A stretch of DNA of 64,000 bases from Lepidodermella squamata (Eukaryota; Gastrotricha). The position numbers and the translations under genes were made by a program. The notes under the pieces are model-generated. The model saw only the letters and a list, made by a program, of their open reading frames with translations. It made no database searches and was not told the DNA's origin. Positions 48,156 to 56,565 of this stretch are shown here, piece by piece. Each line of letters opens with the position of its first letter. Positions within the stretch are counted from its first letter, which is position 1. The stretch is taken from assembly GCA_047495785.1 (NCBI GenBank), contig JBLDXI010000054.1, positions 3,658,001-3,722,000 of the forward strand, written 5' to 3'.

Positions 48156-48998
48156 ATGGCTCGTGTTGCAGTTGTAACTGGATCAAACAAAGGCATCGGG
48201 TTTGAAGTCGTCAAGCAGCTTTGCGAAAAGAATCCGTCATGGATCGTATATCTGACATCTCGCGATACTGGGCGCGGTCAAGAAGCCATCAAAGAATTGA
48301 AGTCCAAGGGATTAAACCCGCATTTCCACCAGCTAGATCAAGATTCTGTTGAGAGTATTCACAAATTCGCCGACTTCCTGAAGAAAGAGCATGGTGGACT
48401 AGATGTATTGGTTAACAACGCCGCCATTGCTTACAAAGGAGATTCACCTGCTCCTTTCAACGAGCAAGCCAAGGTCACCAATGCTACAAACTACACCGGG
48501 CTAATCAACGTTTGCAAAGCTTTATTCCCGCTGCTGCGCGATCACGCCCGAGTTGTTAATGTGTCATCTCGAGTTGGCCATATGATTTTCCCGAAATTAT
48601 CGCCCGCACTACAGGACGCTTGGAAAAAATGTGCAACTATTGAAGACGTGGATAAATTGGTCAAGCAATTTGTGGACTTGGCCCAGGAGAACAAGCATGA
48701 AGCGGCTGGTTGGGTCAGTTCAGCATACGGCACGTCAAAAGTCGGAGTAACCGTCGCCACTTACATTCAACAACGCGAATTCGACGCCGATAAATCGCGC
48801 AAGGATATTGTTATCAATGCTTGCTGCCCTGGTTATGTTAAAACTGACATGAGCTCCCACAAGGGGCACAAGGATGTGGCTGATGGTGCCGACACGCTGG
48901 TTTATTTGGCGATGCTGCCTGAAAATATCGAATCACCGCGCGGTCAGTTCGTCAACGAGCGTGTCATCAATAACCTTTTCGACGGTAAAGCATTCTAA
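48156..48998 (+). CDS. Carbonyl reductase-like SDR, gene 1
   Basis: An intronless 280-aa frame, the usual length of CBR1-type short-chain dehydrogenases, which reduce carbonyls with NADPH in the cytosol. Seen: cofactor motif TGSNKGIGFE (TGxxxGxG), NNAA (about 88-91), Ser of VNVSSR, and the catalytic YxxxK as YGTSK (Tyr191, Lys195); the 40-residue insertion before the catalytic Tyr is typical of CBR1. CCPGYVKTDMSS is the usual cofactor-side loop. It is nearly identical to gene 2, including the 5' and 3' flanks, so the duplication is recent. Confidence 0.92.
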   Translation: MARVAVVTGSNKGIGFEVVKQLCEKNPSWIVYLTSRDTGRGQEAIKELKSKGLNPHFHQLDQDSVESIHKFADFLKKEHGGLDVLVNNAAIAYKGDSPAPFNEQAKVTNATNYTGLINVCKALFPLLRDHARVVNVSSRVGHMIFPKLSPALQDAWKKCATIEDVDKLVKQFVDLAQENKHEAAGWVSSAYGTSKVGVTVATYIQQREFDADKSRKDIVINACCPGYVKTDMSSHKGHKDVADGADTLVYLAMLPENIESPRGQFVNERVINNLFDGKAF

Positions 48999-49137
48999 CT
49001 TGCAAAATAATGACAATGGCTGTGACATTGAATAATGACAATACCTTGCCTGTGATTATTTTTCGTAATTGTATCTATTCACCATGTCATAATACACTTA
49101 ATTTCACATAGAAATATTTTTTTTGTAATGCAAAGAG

Positions 49138-49225
49138 TTCAAATCGTGGACTTGGTTTCGCTATCGTCAAATGATTGTGTCAAATTGAGGCGGACTTTGT
49201 GGTTTACTTGACTGCTAGGAATTAA
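49138..49225 (+). pseudogene. Truncated 5' fragment of an SDR gene-3-type paralogue
   Basis: This stretch matches the first codons of SDR gene 3 (50453 on) closely: ATGCAAAGAGTT, then CAAATCGTGGACTTGG and TTTCGCTATCGTCAAAT. A 16-nt deletion removes the start of the cofactor motif and breaks the frame, and the similarity stops near 49225. The sequence before it matches the sequence before gene 3. It is the remnant of a lost fourth gene between genes 1 and 2. Confidence 0.85.
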
Positions 49226-49250
49226 TCGATTTTTCGGAGACGGAGCAAAC

Positions 49251-49303
49251 AATTTGACCGACTTACAGGAGATTCAGCCAGTTAGAATCAAGTCGGTCAA
49301 ATT
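49251..49303. promoter_or_regulatory. Inverted repeat upstream of SDR gene 2
   Basis: AATTTGACCGACTT, 25-nt spacer, AAGTCGGTCAAATT: a perfect 14-bp inverted repeat. It corresponds to 47934-47988 before gene 1, followed in both by TTTTTCTAACCAG and TCCTTTTAAACCGCAACCT. The arms and spacer length are kept while the spacer bases differ. Confidence 0.55.
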
Positions 49304-49465
49304 TTTCTAACCAGATCCTTTTAAACCGCAACCTAAAAGCAGTAGGTAGTAGTAAGCAACTTTAACTATGGTTCCATTTTGCAATATTTTTTCGCCATTC
49401 TTTCGTTCATTTATTGATATTTCACGAGTCGCCATTTTTTGTCACCTAGGCTTATATAGAATAAA

Positions 49466-50308
49466 ATGGCTCGTGTTGCAGTTGTTACTGGATCAAACAA
49501 AGGCATCGGGTTTGAAGTCGTCAAGCAGCTTTGCGAAAAGAATCCTTCGTGGATCGTATACCTTACGTCTCGCGATACTGGGCGCGGTCAAGAAGCCATC
49601 AAAGTATTGAAGTCTAAGGGTTTGAACCCACATTTCCACCAGCTAGATCAAGATTCTGTTGAGAGTATTCACAAATTCGCCGACTTCCTGAAGAAAGAGC
49701 ACGGTGGACTGGATGTATTGGTTAACAACGCCGCCATGTCTTACAAAGCAGATTCGCCGGCTCCGTTCAACGAGCAAGCCATGGTTACCAATGCCACAAA
49801 CTACACTGGGCTAATCAACGTTTGCAAAGCTTTATTTCCGCTGCTACGCGACCACGCCCGAGTTGTTAATGTTTCATCTCGAGCTGGCCATTGGGTTTAC
49901 CAAAAAATATCACCCGCCCTTCAGGATGCTTGGAAAAAATGTGCAACTATCGAAGACGTGGATAAATTGGTCAAGCAATTTGTTGACTTGACCCAGGAGA
50001 ACAAGCATGAAGCGGCAGGTTGGGTCAGTTCGGCGTACGGCACGTCAAAACTCGGCGTAACCATCGCCACTTACATTCAACAACGCGAATTCGACGCTGA
50101 TAAATCGCGCAAGGATATTGTTATCAATGGTTGCTGCCCAGGTCCTGTTAAAACTGACATGAGCTCCCAGAAGGGGGAAAAAGAGGTGGCTGATGGAGCC
50201 GACACGCTGGTTTACCTTGCGATGCTGCCTGAAAATATCGAGTCACCGCGGGGCCAGTTTGTCAACGAGCGTGTCATCAATAATATTTTCGATGGTAAAG
50301 TATTCTAA
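49466..50308 (+). CDS. Carbonyl reductase-like SDR, gene 2
   Basis: A 280-aa intronless frame almost identical to gene 1, with all SDR features (TGSNKGIGFE, NNAA, YGTSK with Tyr191/Lys195). Differences cluster around residues 94-103, 144-150 and the cofactor loop (CCPGPVKTDMSS instead of CCPGYVKTDMSS). It was produced with its promoter by tandem duplication of a unit that contained a gene-1-type and a gene-3-type copy. Confidence 0.92.
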   Translation: MARVAVVTGSNKGIGFEVVKQLCEKNPSWIVYLTSRDTGRGQEAIKVLKSKGLNPHFHQLDQDSVESIHKFADFLKKEHGGLDVLVNNAAMSYKADSPAPFNEQAMVTNATNYTGLINVCKALFPLLRDHARVVNVSSRAGHWVYQKISPALQDAWKKCATIEDVDKLVKQFVDLTQENKHEAAGWVSSAYGTSKLGVTIATYIQQREFDADKSRKDIVINGCCPGPVKTDMSSQKGEKEVADGADTLVYLAMLPENIESPRGQFVNERVINNIFDGKVF

Positions 50309-50452
50309 TTTGCGAAATAATGACAACGGTTGTGACATTTAATGATGACAATACTGTGCCTGTGATTATTTTTTTTTAACTTTTTGTAATTTCGTAATCT
50401 CTCCACCATGTCATAATACACCAAATCTCGCTTAGAATTATATTTTGTTGTA

Positions 50453-51280
50453 ATGCAAAGAGTTGCTGTTGTAACTGGTTCAAATCGTGGACTTGGTTTC
50501 GCTATCGTCAAATTATTGTGTCGAAGTGATGCGGACTTGGTGGTTTATTTGACTGCTAGAAATGAATCACAGGGATTAGATGCAATTGAGAGTTTGAAAA
50601 AACTAGGCCTAACTCCGAGATTTCATCAACTGGATATCACAAATCGGTCAAGTGTTGAAAATTTACGCGATTTCCTCCTCAAGGAGCACGGTGGTTTGGA
50701 TTTGTTAGTCAATAATGCTGGAATAGCTTTCAAAGTTGATTCGCCGGTGCCATTTAGCGAGCAAGCCGAAGTCACGATAGGGACCAATTATTTTGCAACG
50801 CTTGGCGTATGCGACGTTTTATTTCCGATTTTGCGTGATCACGCGCGTGTTGTGACGATTTCGAGCACGGAAGGCCACGATTCATTAGCAAAATGCTCGC
50901 AGGACATTCAAAACGCGTTCAAGTCATGCGAGAGTGTTGCGCAAGTCGATGAGCTGATGCGGAAATTCATCGAACTGACAAAAACTGGACAGCATGTTGC
51001 GAACGGCTGGTGTAACTCGGCGTACGGAGCGGCTCACATCGGCTTAACAACGGCTACTTACATTCTGCAGCGCTTAATCGACGCGGATGAGTCACGTCGT
51101 GATGTAATTGTCAATTCGTGTTGCCCGGGTTACTTGAAAACTGATATGTCTAGCTTCAAGGGCGATAAAACGCCCGAGGAAGGCGCGGATACCCCGGTTT
51201 ATCTTGCTACACTGCCGAAAAATTGTGACAATCCAAAAGGTTGCTTTGTTACTGAGAGAAAAATTTTGCCGTTATTTTGA
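50453..51280 (+). CDS. Carbonyl reductase-like SDR, gene 3, catalytic Lys replaced
   Basis: An intronless 275-aa paralogue, clearly diverged from genes 1 and 2. It keeps the cofactor motif (TGSNRGLGFA), NNAG and the catalytic Tyr191, but the active-site Lys is His (YGAAH, His195). In SDRs this Lys lowers the Tyr pKa and holds the nicotinamide ribose, so normal activity is doubtful. The open frame and retained length argue for a constrained protein rather than a pseudogene. SVIP begins 121 bp downstream. Confidence 0.9.
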   Translation: MQRVAVVTGSNRGLGFAIVKLLCRSDADLVVYLTARNESQGLDAIESLKKLGLTPRFHQLDITNRSSVENLRDFLLKEHGGLDLLVNNAGIAFKVDSPVPFSEQAEVTIGTNYFATLGVCDVLFPILRDHARVVTISSTEGHDSLAKCSQDIQNAFKSCESVAQVDELMRKFIELTKTGQHVANGWCNSAYGAAHIGLTTATYILQRLIDADESRRDVIVNSCCPGYLKTDMSSFKGDKTPEEGADTPVYLATLPKNCDNPKGCFVTERKILPLF

Positions 51281-51400
51281 TTATTGTTAAAATATGATAA
51301 ATAAATATTCAATCAAAAATTCTGATTAATTAAAATATTGCAAAATGATTTGATTGTTTTATTAATTTATAGTCATTTTTTACGATAATTGTTTTTTTCA

Positions 51401-51756
51401 ATGGGTTGCTGCTTTGGATCTCAAGCGAACGATGAGCCGGCCCAACCTAGTCCGGTAATTTTTAACTTTTTTTCTGTCGAATATTCTTGTTTGAAATTCG
51501 GCGATTTCAGGAAACACGGCGACGTCTCGTGCTAGAAGCTACTGAAAGGCGGAGACAAGAACAGCAGTCGAAAGGTTTTCAGGATCCTGGAGCGCTAGCG
51601 CGAGCTCAGAAAAAGGCTGATGAAATGGAGAGATTAGAGCGGGAACGCGTATTATCTGGCAATCGCGACGGAGATGGCCTCAAGGTAAGATTTTTTACAT
51701 ATAATTTGATCGTAATTACAAATTTATTTATTTTTTTGCAGTGGACTGTCGGATAA
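51401..51756 (+). CDS. SVIP: Small VCP/p97-interacting protein (SVIP)
   Basis: Three exons: 51401-51454, 51511-51684 and a 15-nt last coding exon 51742-51756; 80 aa (the human protein is 77). The start MGCCFGSQ is an N-myristoylation signal with adjacent cysteines for palmitoylation, as in SVIP, placing it on membranes. Residues about 20-33 (TRRRLVLEATERRR) match the VCP-interacting motif of SVIP, and the C-terminus DGLKWTVG matches the conserved GGLRWTVS end. SVIP inhibits ERAD by binding p97/VCP and acts in autophagy and lysosome maintenance. The conserved end is spread over the second intron, which is why no single frame shows it. Confidence 0.92.
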
Positions 51757-51808
51757 ATTTGGATGCTATAGATTGATTTTTTAACGATTTTTGGCGTCTT
51801 TCGATAAT

Positions 51809-53497
51809 CATATGAGCCGCCACAAGTAAAAACCGTGGGTTAGGACATTTTTTCCGATTTCGAGTTGACATCGGTTTCTAGCTCGGTTTTTCGCGCTCTT
51901 TTCAAATCTGAAAACCGTTTCTCAATATCTGCTACCATTGTCAAGATAATGAAGATTGAGTGCGCGCGCATCAAAATTCCTAATTTTTCAGGAGAAGCAA
52001 AAAACAAAAAACACAAATCGCGCATCAAATCGCAGAAAAAGTCGGCATCTCGCGCACAATACTTGCTTATTCGTAGCTTCACCTGAACCTTTCAATTATT
52101 AGTAACTAATGTAACTTGAGCTGTAGATTCCGAATTTTAATGTAAAATTGGCGTAAGAACCACGTATCATCTTCAAACTAGCCATTTTTTGCGTCGCACC
52201 GACTGTTACATTTACCTCGTTTTTCTAGCTGTAATTTGATTGGACTTGAGCTTTACTAGTTCTGCCGACCAACGTGCAGCGTTCGAATCTCAACCAACGC
52301 CAAAAGACACGCATAAAAATGTAGTGATAGCTATAGAAACACACTGCGAACTGCAAATGCAGTTTGAGATTTTGAGGACCTCTAATGCAAGGTCCTCAAA
52401 ATCTCAACGCCCATTCGAACGTGTCTTTTCTTGGCAATTAAAGCATAGTTCTACTCAATATTAATGGCCGAAGAAGACGATCGGCTGTGATTCAATTGAG
52501 ATTTCTGCGCACTTCGACAGCGTCGTCTCAATGCCTAATTATTTCCAGCCTGGTAAAGGCTTTGATAGCGACTTTTGACATTTTCGTCACCGCTCATTAC
52601 AATGTTGCGCCCTCACTTCACCCCTGTATGGAAACCGAACTCGTATATTCAAAGAGTAGTCAGAATAATCGAATAAGGGAATGAAACCAGAGATCACATA
52701 CCTCAATCGCAAGCAAATTTTGCGCGATAATTTTGTCCTCGGCGAAAATTCAAGTTTCGGCATTTCAGCATAGACATACCTTACATAATTTGCACTTAAC
52801 CTGACGCTGCAAGAATCTGTGCTTCGATATTTTTCACAGTACGATTGAATCCTATTGCCATTAGGCCTTAGGTGCCTTTCAGAATAGGGGTGAAATGTCT
52901 GCGTTTCTGCTGCCTATCAAGTCCCATTTAATTCTAGCACACCAAGCGTTTTTTCTCCTAGTTCGAGGGACATCTATTTAGTAATTAAGATGCTTTACGA
53001 TAAAAGGTTGAGGAATAAGCTTCAAGATACATGATCGGTGGGAAAGAGTGATGAAAACAAGTAAAAACGCCCATTTAATAGCGAGAATTTTTGATCGCAC
53101 GCATTCGACGCAATGACGTCAAAGGTCAAGTTAGGAATTTATGGGCGGTTTTTGTGTCTAAAAATGCTACAAGCAACAAGCTTCAAAATGAATATGGGGT
53201 TCTCGCGCGAAAAATGCAATGGGAAAAAATTTTAGGCGCACCTCGCAAAAGTGCGCACAAGGTGACAAGTGTGTTAATTTTACATTTTTGATGCCTCCAC
53301 AATAATGGCTTATAGCATGAAAAGTACGCATCGGGGATAAAAACGGATTGCACCATGAGATTCCCCATGAAAAACTGCATTAGAAAATGGCGAAAAGTCA
53401 TTTTCGATAAATCAAACCTATCCAACCTTCTTTGCACTCTGGCGAACATTTTACAGAAGTGCGTAACCCACGGTTTTCACTTGTGGCGGCTCATATG
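51809..53497. mobile_element. DNA element of about 1.7 kb with long terminal inverted repeats
   Basis: Left end CATATGAGCCGCCACAAGTA, continuing AAAACCGTGGGTTA; the right end is its reverse complement over about 34 bp (GGTTTTCACTTGTGGCGGCT then CATATG). The interior has short, unsupported frames only, so it looks non-autonomous. It begins about 50 bp after the SVIP stop codon. I cannot define the target-site duplication. Confidence 0.75.
52364..52407. repeat. Perfect 17-bp hairpin inside the TIR element
   Basis: TTGAGATTTTGAGGACC and its exact reverse complement GGTCCTCAAAATCTCAA are separated by 10 nt. A further inverted pair (AAAAGACACG at 52302-52311, CGTGTCTTTT at 52420-52429) encloses it, so about 130 nt can form an extended stem-loop. 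Confidence 0.7.
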
Positions 53498-54370
53498 TCT
53501 ATTTGAAATAATACACGCTGGCACAATACTTCATTGATTAGATAGCCGCTGTTTTTTCGTCCCAATCATGTATTTTTGCAATTTATCTGTGCCTTTTTGC
53601 TGGGAAATTCGCTTTTCTCGACACCTTGCTCCACGCCTCTGCTGTTATCTTACTTAACATAATATGACGAGCTGTTTAATAAATATTCCAGTATTTGTTT
53701 TTATCTGTTGAATATTTTTAATAAAAATACCTATGATTCATTATCGAGGGTTTAACTTCCCGACCCTGGATCGTGTTTTTATCAATTTCCCAGGTTGCGG
53801 ACGTTCAGATGTAAGATGAATTATAAGCAAACAGCGAGTGTGAGGACAAGTTTTTGCCAACTTGAGTCACTTGAGTTCGGTATCAGTCGAAAACATCGGT
53901 CAGAAACTTGTCACTGTTTGCGCAGGTGCCACATTGCTCATGCTAAACTCGGTTTGATACGCACCGAAAATAAGCGGCGAAGCCACGGTGTAATGAATCA
54001 CCGGTTATCACAACATTGACGTGGCACAAGAGCGGCAAGTGTACATCGTCAAAAGCGCGAGCGGTGAATCACACGCGCTTCCTTTCATATTGCGGCTTCG
54101 CGCTATCGGTTCGCTACGCCATGGTTGCATCATCTTTCGGGAAATTTCCAGAACCTGCGCACACGATATTGCACGGCTTTAAAGCATCGGCATTTATCGC
54201 CCGGCGGCTTTTCATTTATTCATTCGCAACATCTGGTAATTTCGATAACTATCGACATTACCTTAACTGCTCATCATCTCGGCGAGAAATTCGATATATT
54301 TATGCAGCAGGTCAATAGTTCAAGCAAAAAGTCGGTCTCATTCGCTCGCCTTGTCCACGTTCGATACGTC
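53498..54370. other. Upstream region of the first 4E-motif gene
   Basis: No gene is supported. The frame of the 54371 gene is open further upstream (from 54125), but that part has no module-like sequence and a TCATTC initiator-like motif lies at 54338-54343, so I treat it as 5' flank. Confidence 0.4.
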
Positions 54371-54733
54371 ATGTCGAACCCGCGTCATTATCGCAGCAGG
54401 GTGATTGAAGTTGAGAACGATGAGAACGCAAACGTTGAAATTGGCTGTCGACATGACAAATTCGACGAGATAGCAGCAACGAACAAGCCGGTGATCAAAT
54501 ACTCGCGTGACCAGCTGTTGGCGATACGCGACTCTGTGACAAACCTTGAACGTGCTAATCTGGCGACAAGTGCAGCCATTCCACCGGCGATAATTCGATC
54601 GACCGGTGACGCAACGCCGCCACCGGCAAACATCCGATATTCGAGCCGAGAGCTGTTGGCCATCCGGAACAGCAGCTCAAGCAATGGCTGCCTTATCAAC
54701 ATAGCTAGTCTTCCAGCGGCGATACGCAAGTAA
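54371..54733 (+). CDS. Small protein with two eIF4E-binding-like modules, gene 1 of 3
   Basis: A 120-aa intronless frame. I chose ATG 54371 because upstream codons in the frame lack the composition of the rest and a possible start-site motif lies at about 54340. Two modules: YSRDQLLAIRDS then IPPAIIRS, and YSSRELLAIRNSS then LPAAIRK, with which the protein ends. The first half of each module fits the eIF4E-binding consensus YxxxxL-hydrophobic and resembles the Cup/4E-T type (a basic residue after Tyr, I-R after the hydrophobic pair). The rest is low-complexity and probably disordered. No signal peptide or membrane segment, so it is likely cytoplasmic. Binding to eIF4E is inferred, not shown. 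A poly(A) signal AATAAA lies at about 54944. Confidence 0.75.
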   Translation: MSNPRHYRSRVIEVENDENANVEIGCRHDKFDEIAATNKPVIKYSRDQLLAIRDSVTNLERANLATSAAIPPAIIRSTGDATPPPANIRYSSRELLAIRNSSSSNGCLINIASLPAAIRK

Positions 54734-55944
54734 ATAATTGCGTGCGTCTCTGTTTACCTCGAGGCCGAAATCGGCTTAACGCCTGGATGAGAAACTTGAA
54801 AAACTTAGCAACGCTGTGATGATCATATCCAGGCGGAACTGATGTAAATAATCGTGCTTTCGCTTATTGTTCTTCTTATACGTGATGACATATTTTTACT
54901 TGCGATCGTGTAAATACGAAAATGAAATGCGAATATGAAAAAAAATAAAGCGGAAAAACCGCAACAGTTTTAAGGTGGTGTTTTTTATTTCAATCCTCTC
55001 ATTAATTTTCGTCGCTTGTCTCCAAATTTAATGCCCAACTGGACGTATAAAAACGATATAACCAGGGTCATACGACGTAATAGCGCGACGCGGCAATTCA
55101 TCAGAGACCAACGTCCTTTCGGCCTTAGAAGTGTTCGGCTATCAAAGTTTTACTGGGCAATGAATAAAGCGGCAGCAGTCGGAACGTGATGTTGGCACGT
55201 ACGCAGGTTTTAGGATCCGCAGGAGTCACGCACGAGTTTTGTCGATCGTTAATTTTTTTTCACATCTCATTATCGTCTTCTTCGTCAATTACCACACGCT
55301 CGACCAGGTCGCTAATTTTTTCGCTAATGGGTGGCGACATATGGGCGGGTTTATTAGTGCCAATTTTTGTTGCAACCGAAGCGAAAGTAAATTTAACGCA
55401 AACAGCTGACGTGAAACGGGTAGGGAGCGGGGAAGATAATAGCTATACTTACTCTAACAACAACAAACAGGCCACACCATCTCGTTAGATAGGCTAAACA
55501 CGCCCAGGTAAGTATATCATATGCAATGGTAGGCGGCTCTTAAATAATGTTATTGACGTTTTCGTGTTTGGCTAACAAAACAACAAATAATGCGCACAGA
55601 AGGTAGAAAACCCATGGCCTAGCCAAGCTTTGGCATCATCATCTAAACACAGCGTGGGCTCAGCAGCGCCACCAACAAGATACCTCTACACAACACAACC
55701 ACGGCGGCACGAATTTCCTATAGCAAACTGTATACTGCGATAGACGCAGGCATGAATAATACGTAGCTGTATATGCAATCAGGCGTAATTTAAAAAGTCT
55801 GACGCACATGAATAATATCGTATAATATGGTGCGAGTACTAACGGCCGGCTGCGTAAACTTATCTGCGACGTATGCAGCAAAACAAAGCTGCACGCTGAT
55901 TGGCTGGCGCACTGCCTAGTACTCTAGAATATTCGCCTGCCGCG
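54734..55944. other. Intergenic between 4E-motif genes 1 and 2
   Basis: 3' UTR of gene 1, then about 1 kb without a supported gene; short frames only. Confidence 0.4.
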
Positions 55945-55980
55945 TATAAAAGCGTGCCAAATGCGCGTACAGTCTCATTC
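55945..55980 (+). promoter_or_regulatory. TATA box plus initiator of 4E-motif gene 2
   Basis: TATAAAAG at 55945-55952 and an initiator-like TCATTC at 55975-55980, with its A 32 bp downstream of the first T, the standard spacing. GTCTCATTC with a following CTC is also found before gene 1 (54336-54346). This predicts a 5' UTR of about 190 nt. Confidence 0.65.
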
Positions 55981-56166
55981 ACTCTCAAATGCGCTACTAA
56001 ATAATATAACAAAGCGAGCCAAGTTTACGAAACCGTTGTCGTTTCTGCTGAATATTACGTGCTATATATTTCATCGCTTCCTCGGCACCTGTGAAATTTT
56101 TATTTCGACAAACGTGTGATTCATTTCTATTTTTCGTACCTTCAAATACCGTCTAACTCAATCGCC

Positions 56167-56565
56167 ATGGCTTGTTACACGAGGCAGCAACTTGTCGATC
56201 TTCGCAACAAATCGTCGCCCGCCGCCGATTTCGACACCACAGTCATTCCTCAGCAACTTCGCAAAACTCAGCTTCAACCGGTGATTAGTTACTCTCGCCA
56301 GCAGCTGCTGGCAATTCGCGACGCGACACCCGTGGTCGAAGAGCCGTCAACAATTCCCGATGACCTGCGCCGGCCGTCTTCACGCTTCCGATGCGATTCG
56401 AATTGTATGAACGAACAGCAGCACGAGACCAAGAAGATACTCAAGTACACGCGAAACGAGCTTCTCCGATACAAAGCCGCCGCTATGCAGTCGTGTGCCG
56501 CCCAGACTCGCGCTCTCGAAGCGACGGCGCCTGAAGAAATCTACCTCCGCTCGCTCGGTCGTTGA
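56167..56565 (+). CDS. Small protein with three eIF4E-binding-like modules, gene 2 of 3
   Basis: A 132-aa intronless frame; ATG 56167 has a strong context (CGCCATGG) and starts directly with a module. Modules: YTRQQLVDLRNKS...VIPQQLRK; YSRQQLLAIRDAT...TIPDDLRR; YTRNELLRYKAAA...APEEIYLRS near the C-terminus, the last being the most degenerate. Spacing from motif to the IPxxLR part is about 10-20 residues. The linkers are Gln/Ser/Pro-rich and likely disordered. The layout resembles three concatenated copies of the 4E-BP/Cup eIF4E-binding segment. Poly(A) signals AATAAA occur near 56722 and 56941. Confidence 0.8.
   Translation: MACYTRQQLVDLRNKSSPAADFDTTVIPQQLRKTQLQPVISYSRQQLLAIRDATPVVEEPSTIPDDLRRPSSRFRCDSNCMNEQQHETKKILKYTRNELLRYKAAAMQSCAAQTRALEATAPEEIYLRSLGR

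Noticed and set aside
52262-52290. GTTCGAATC resembling a tRNA B box
   Set aside because: No A box or cloverleaf could be built around it; it lies inside the TIR element.
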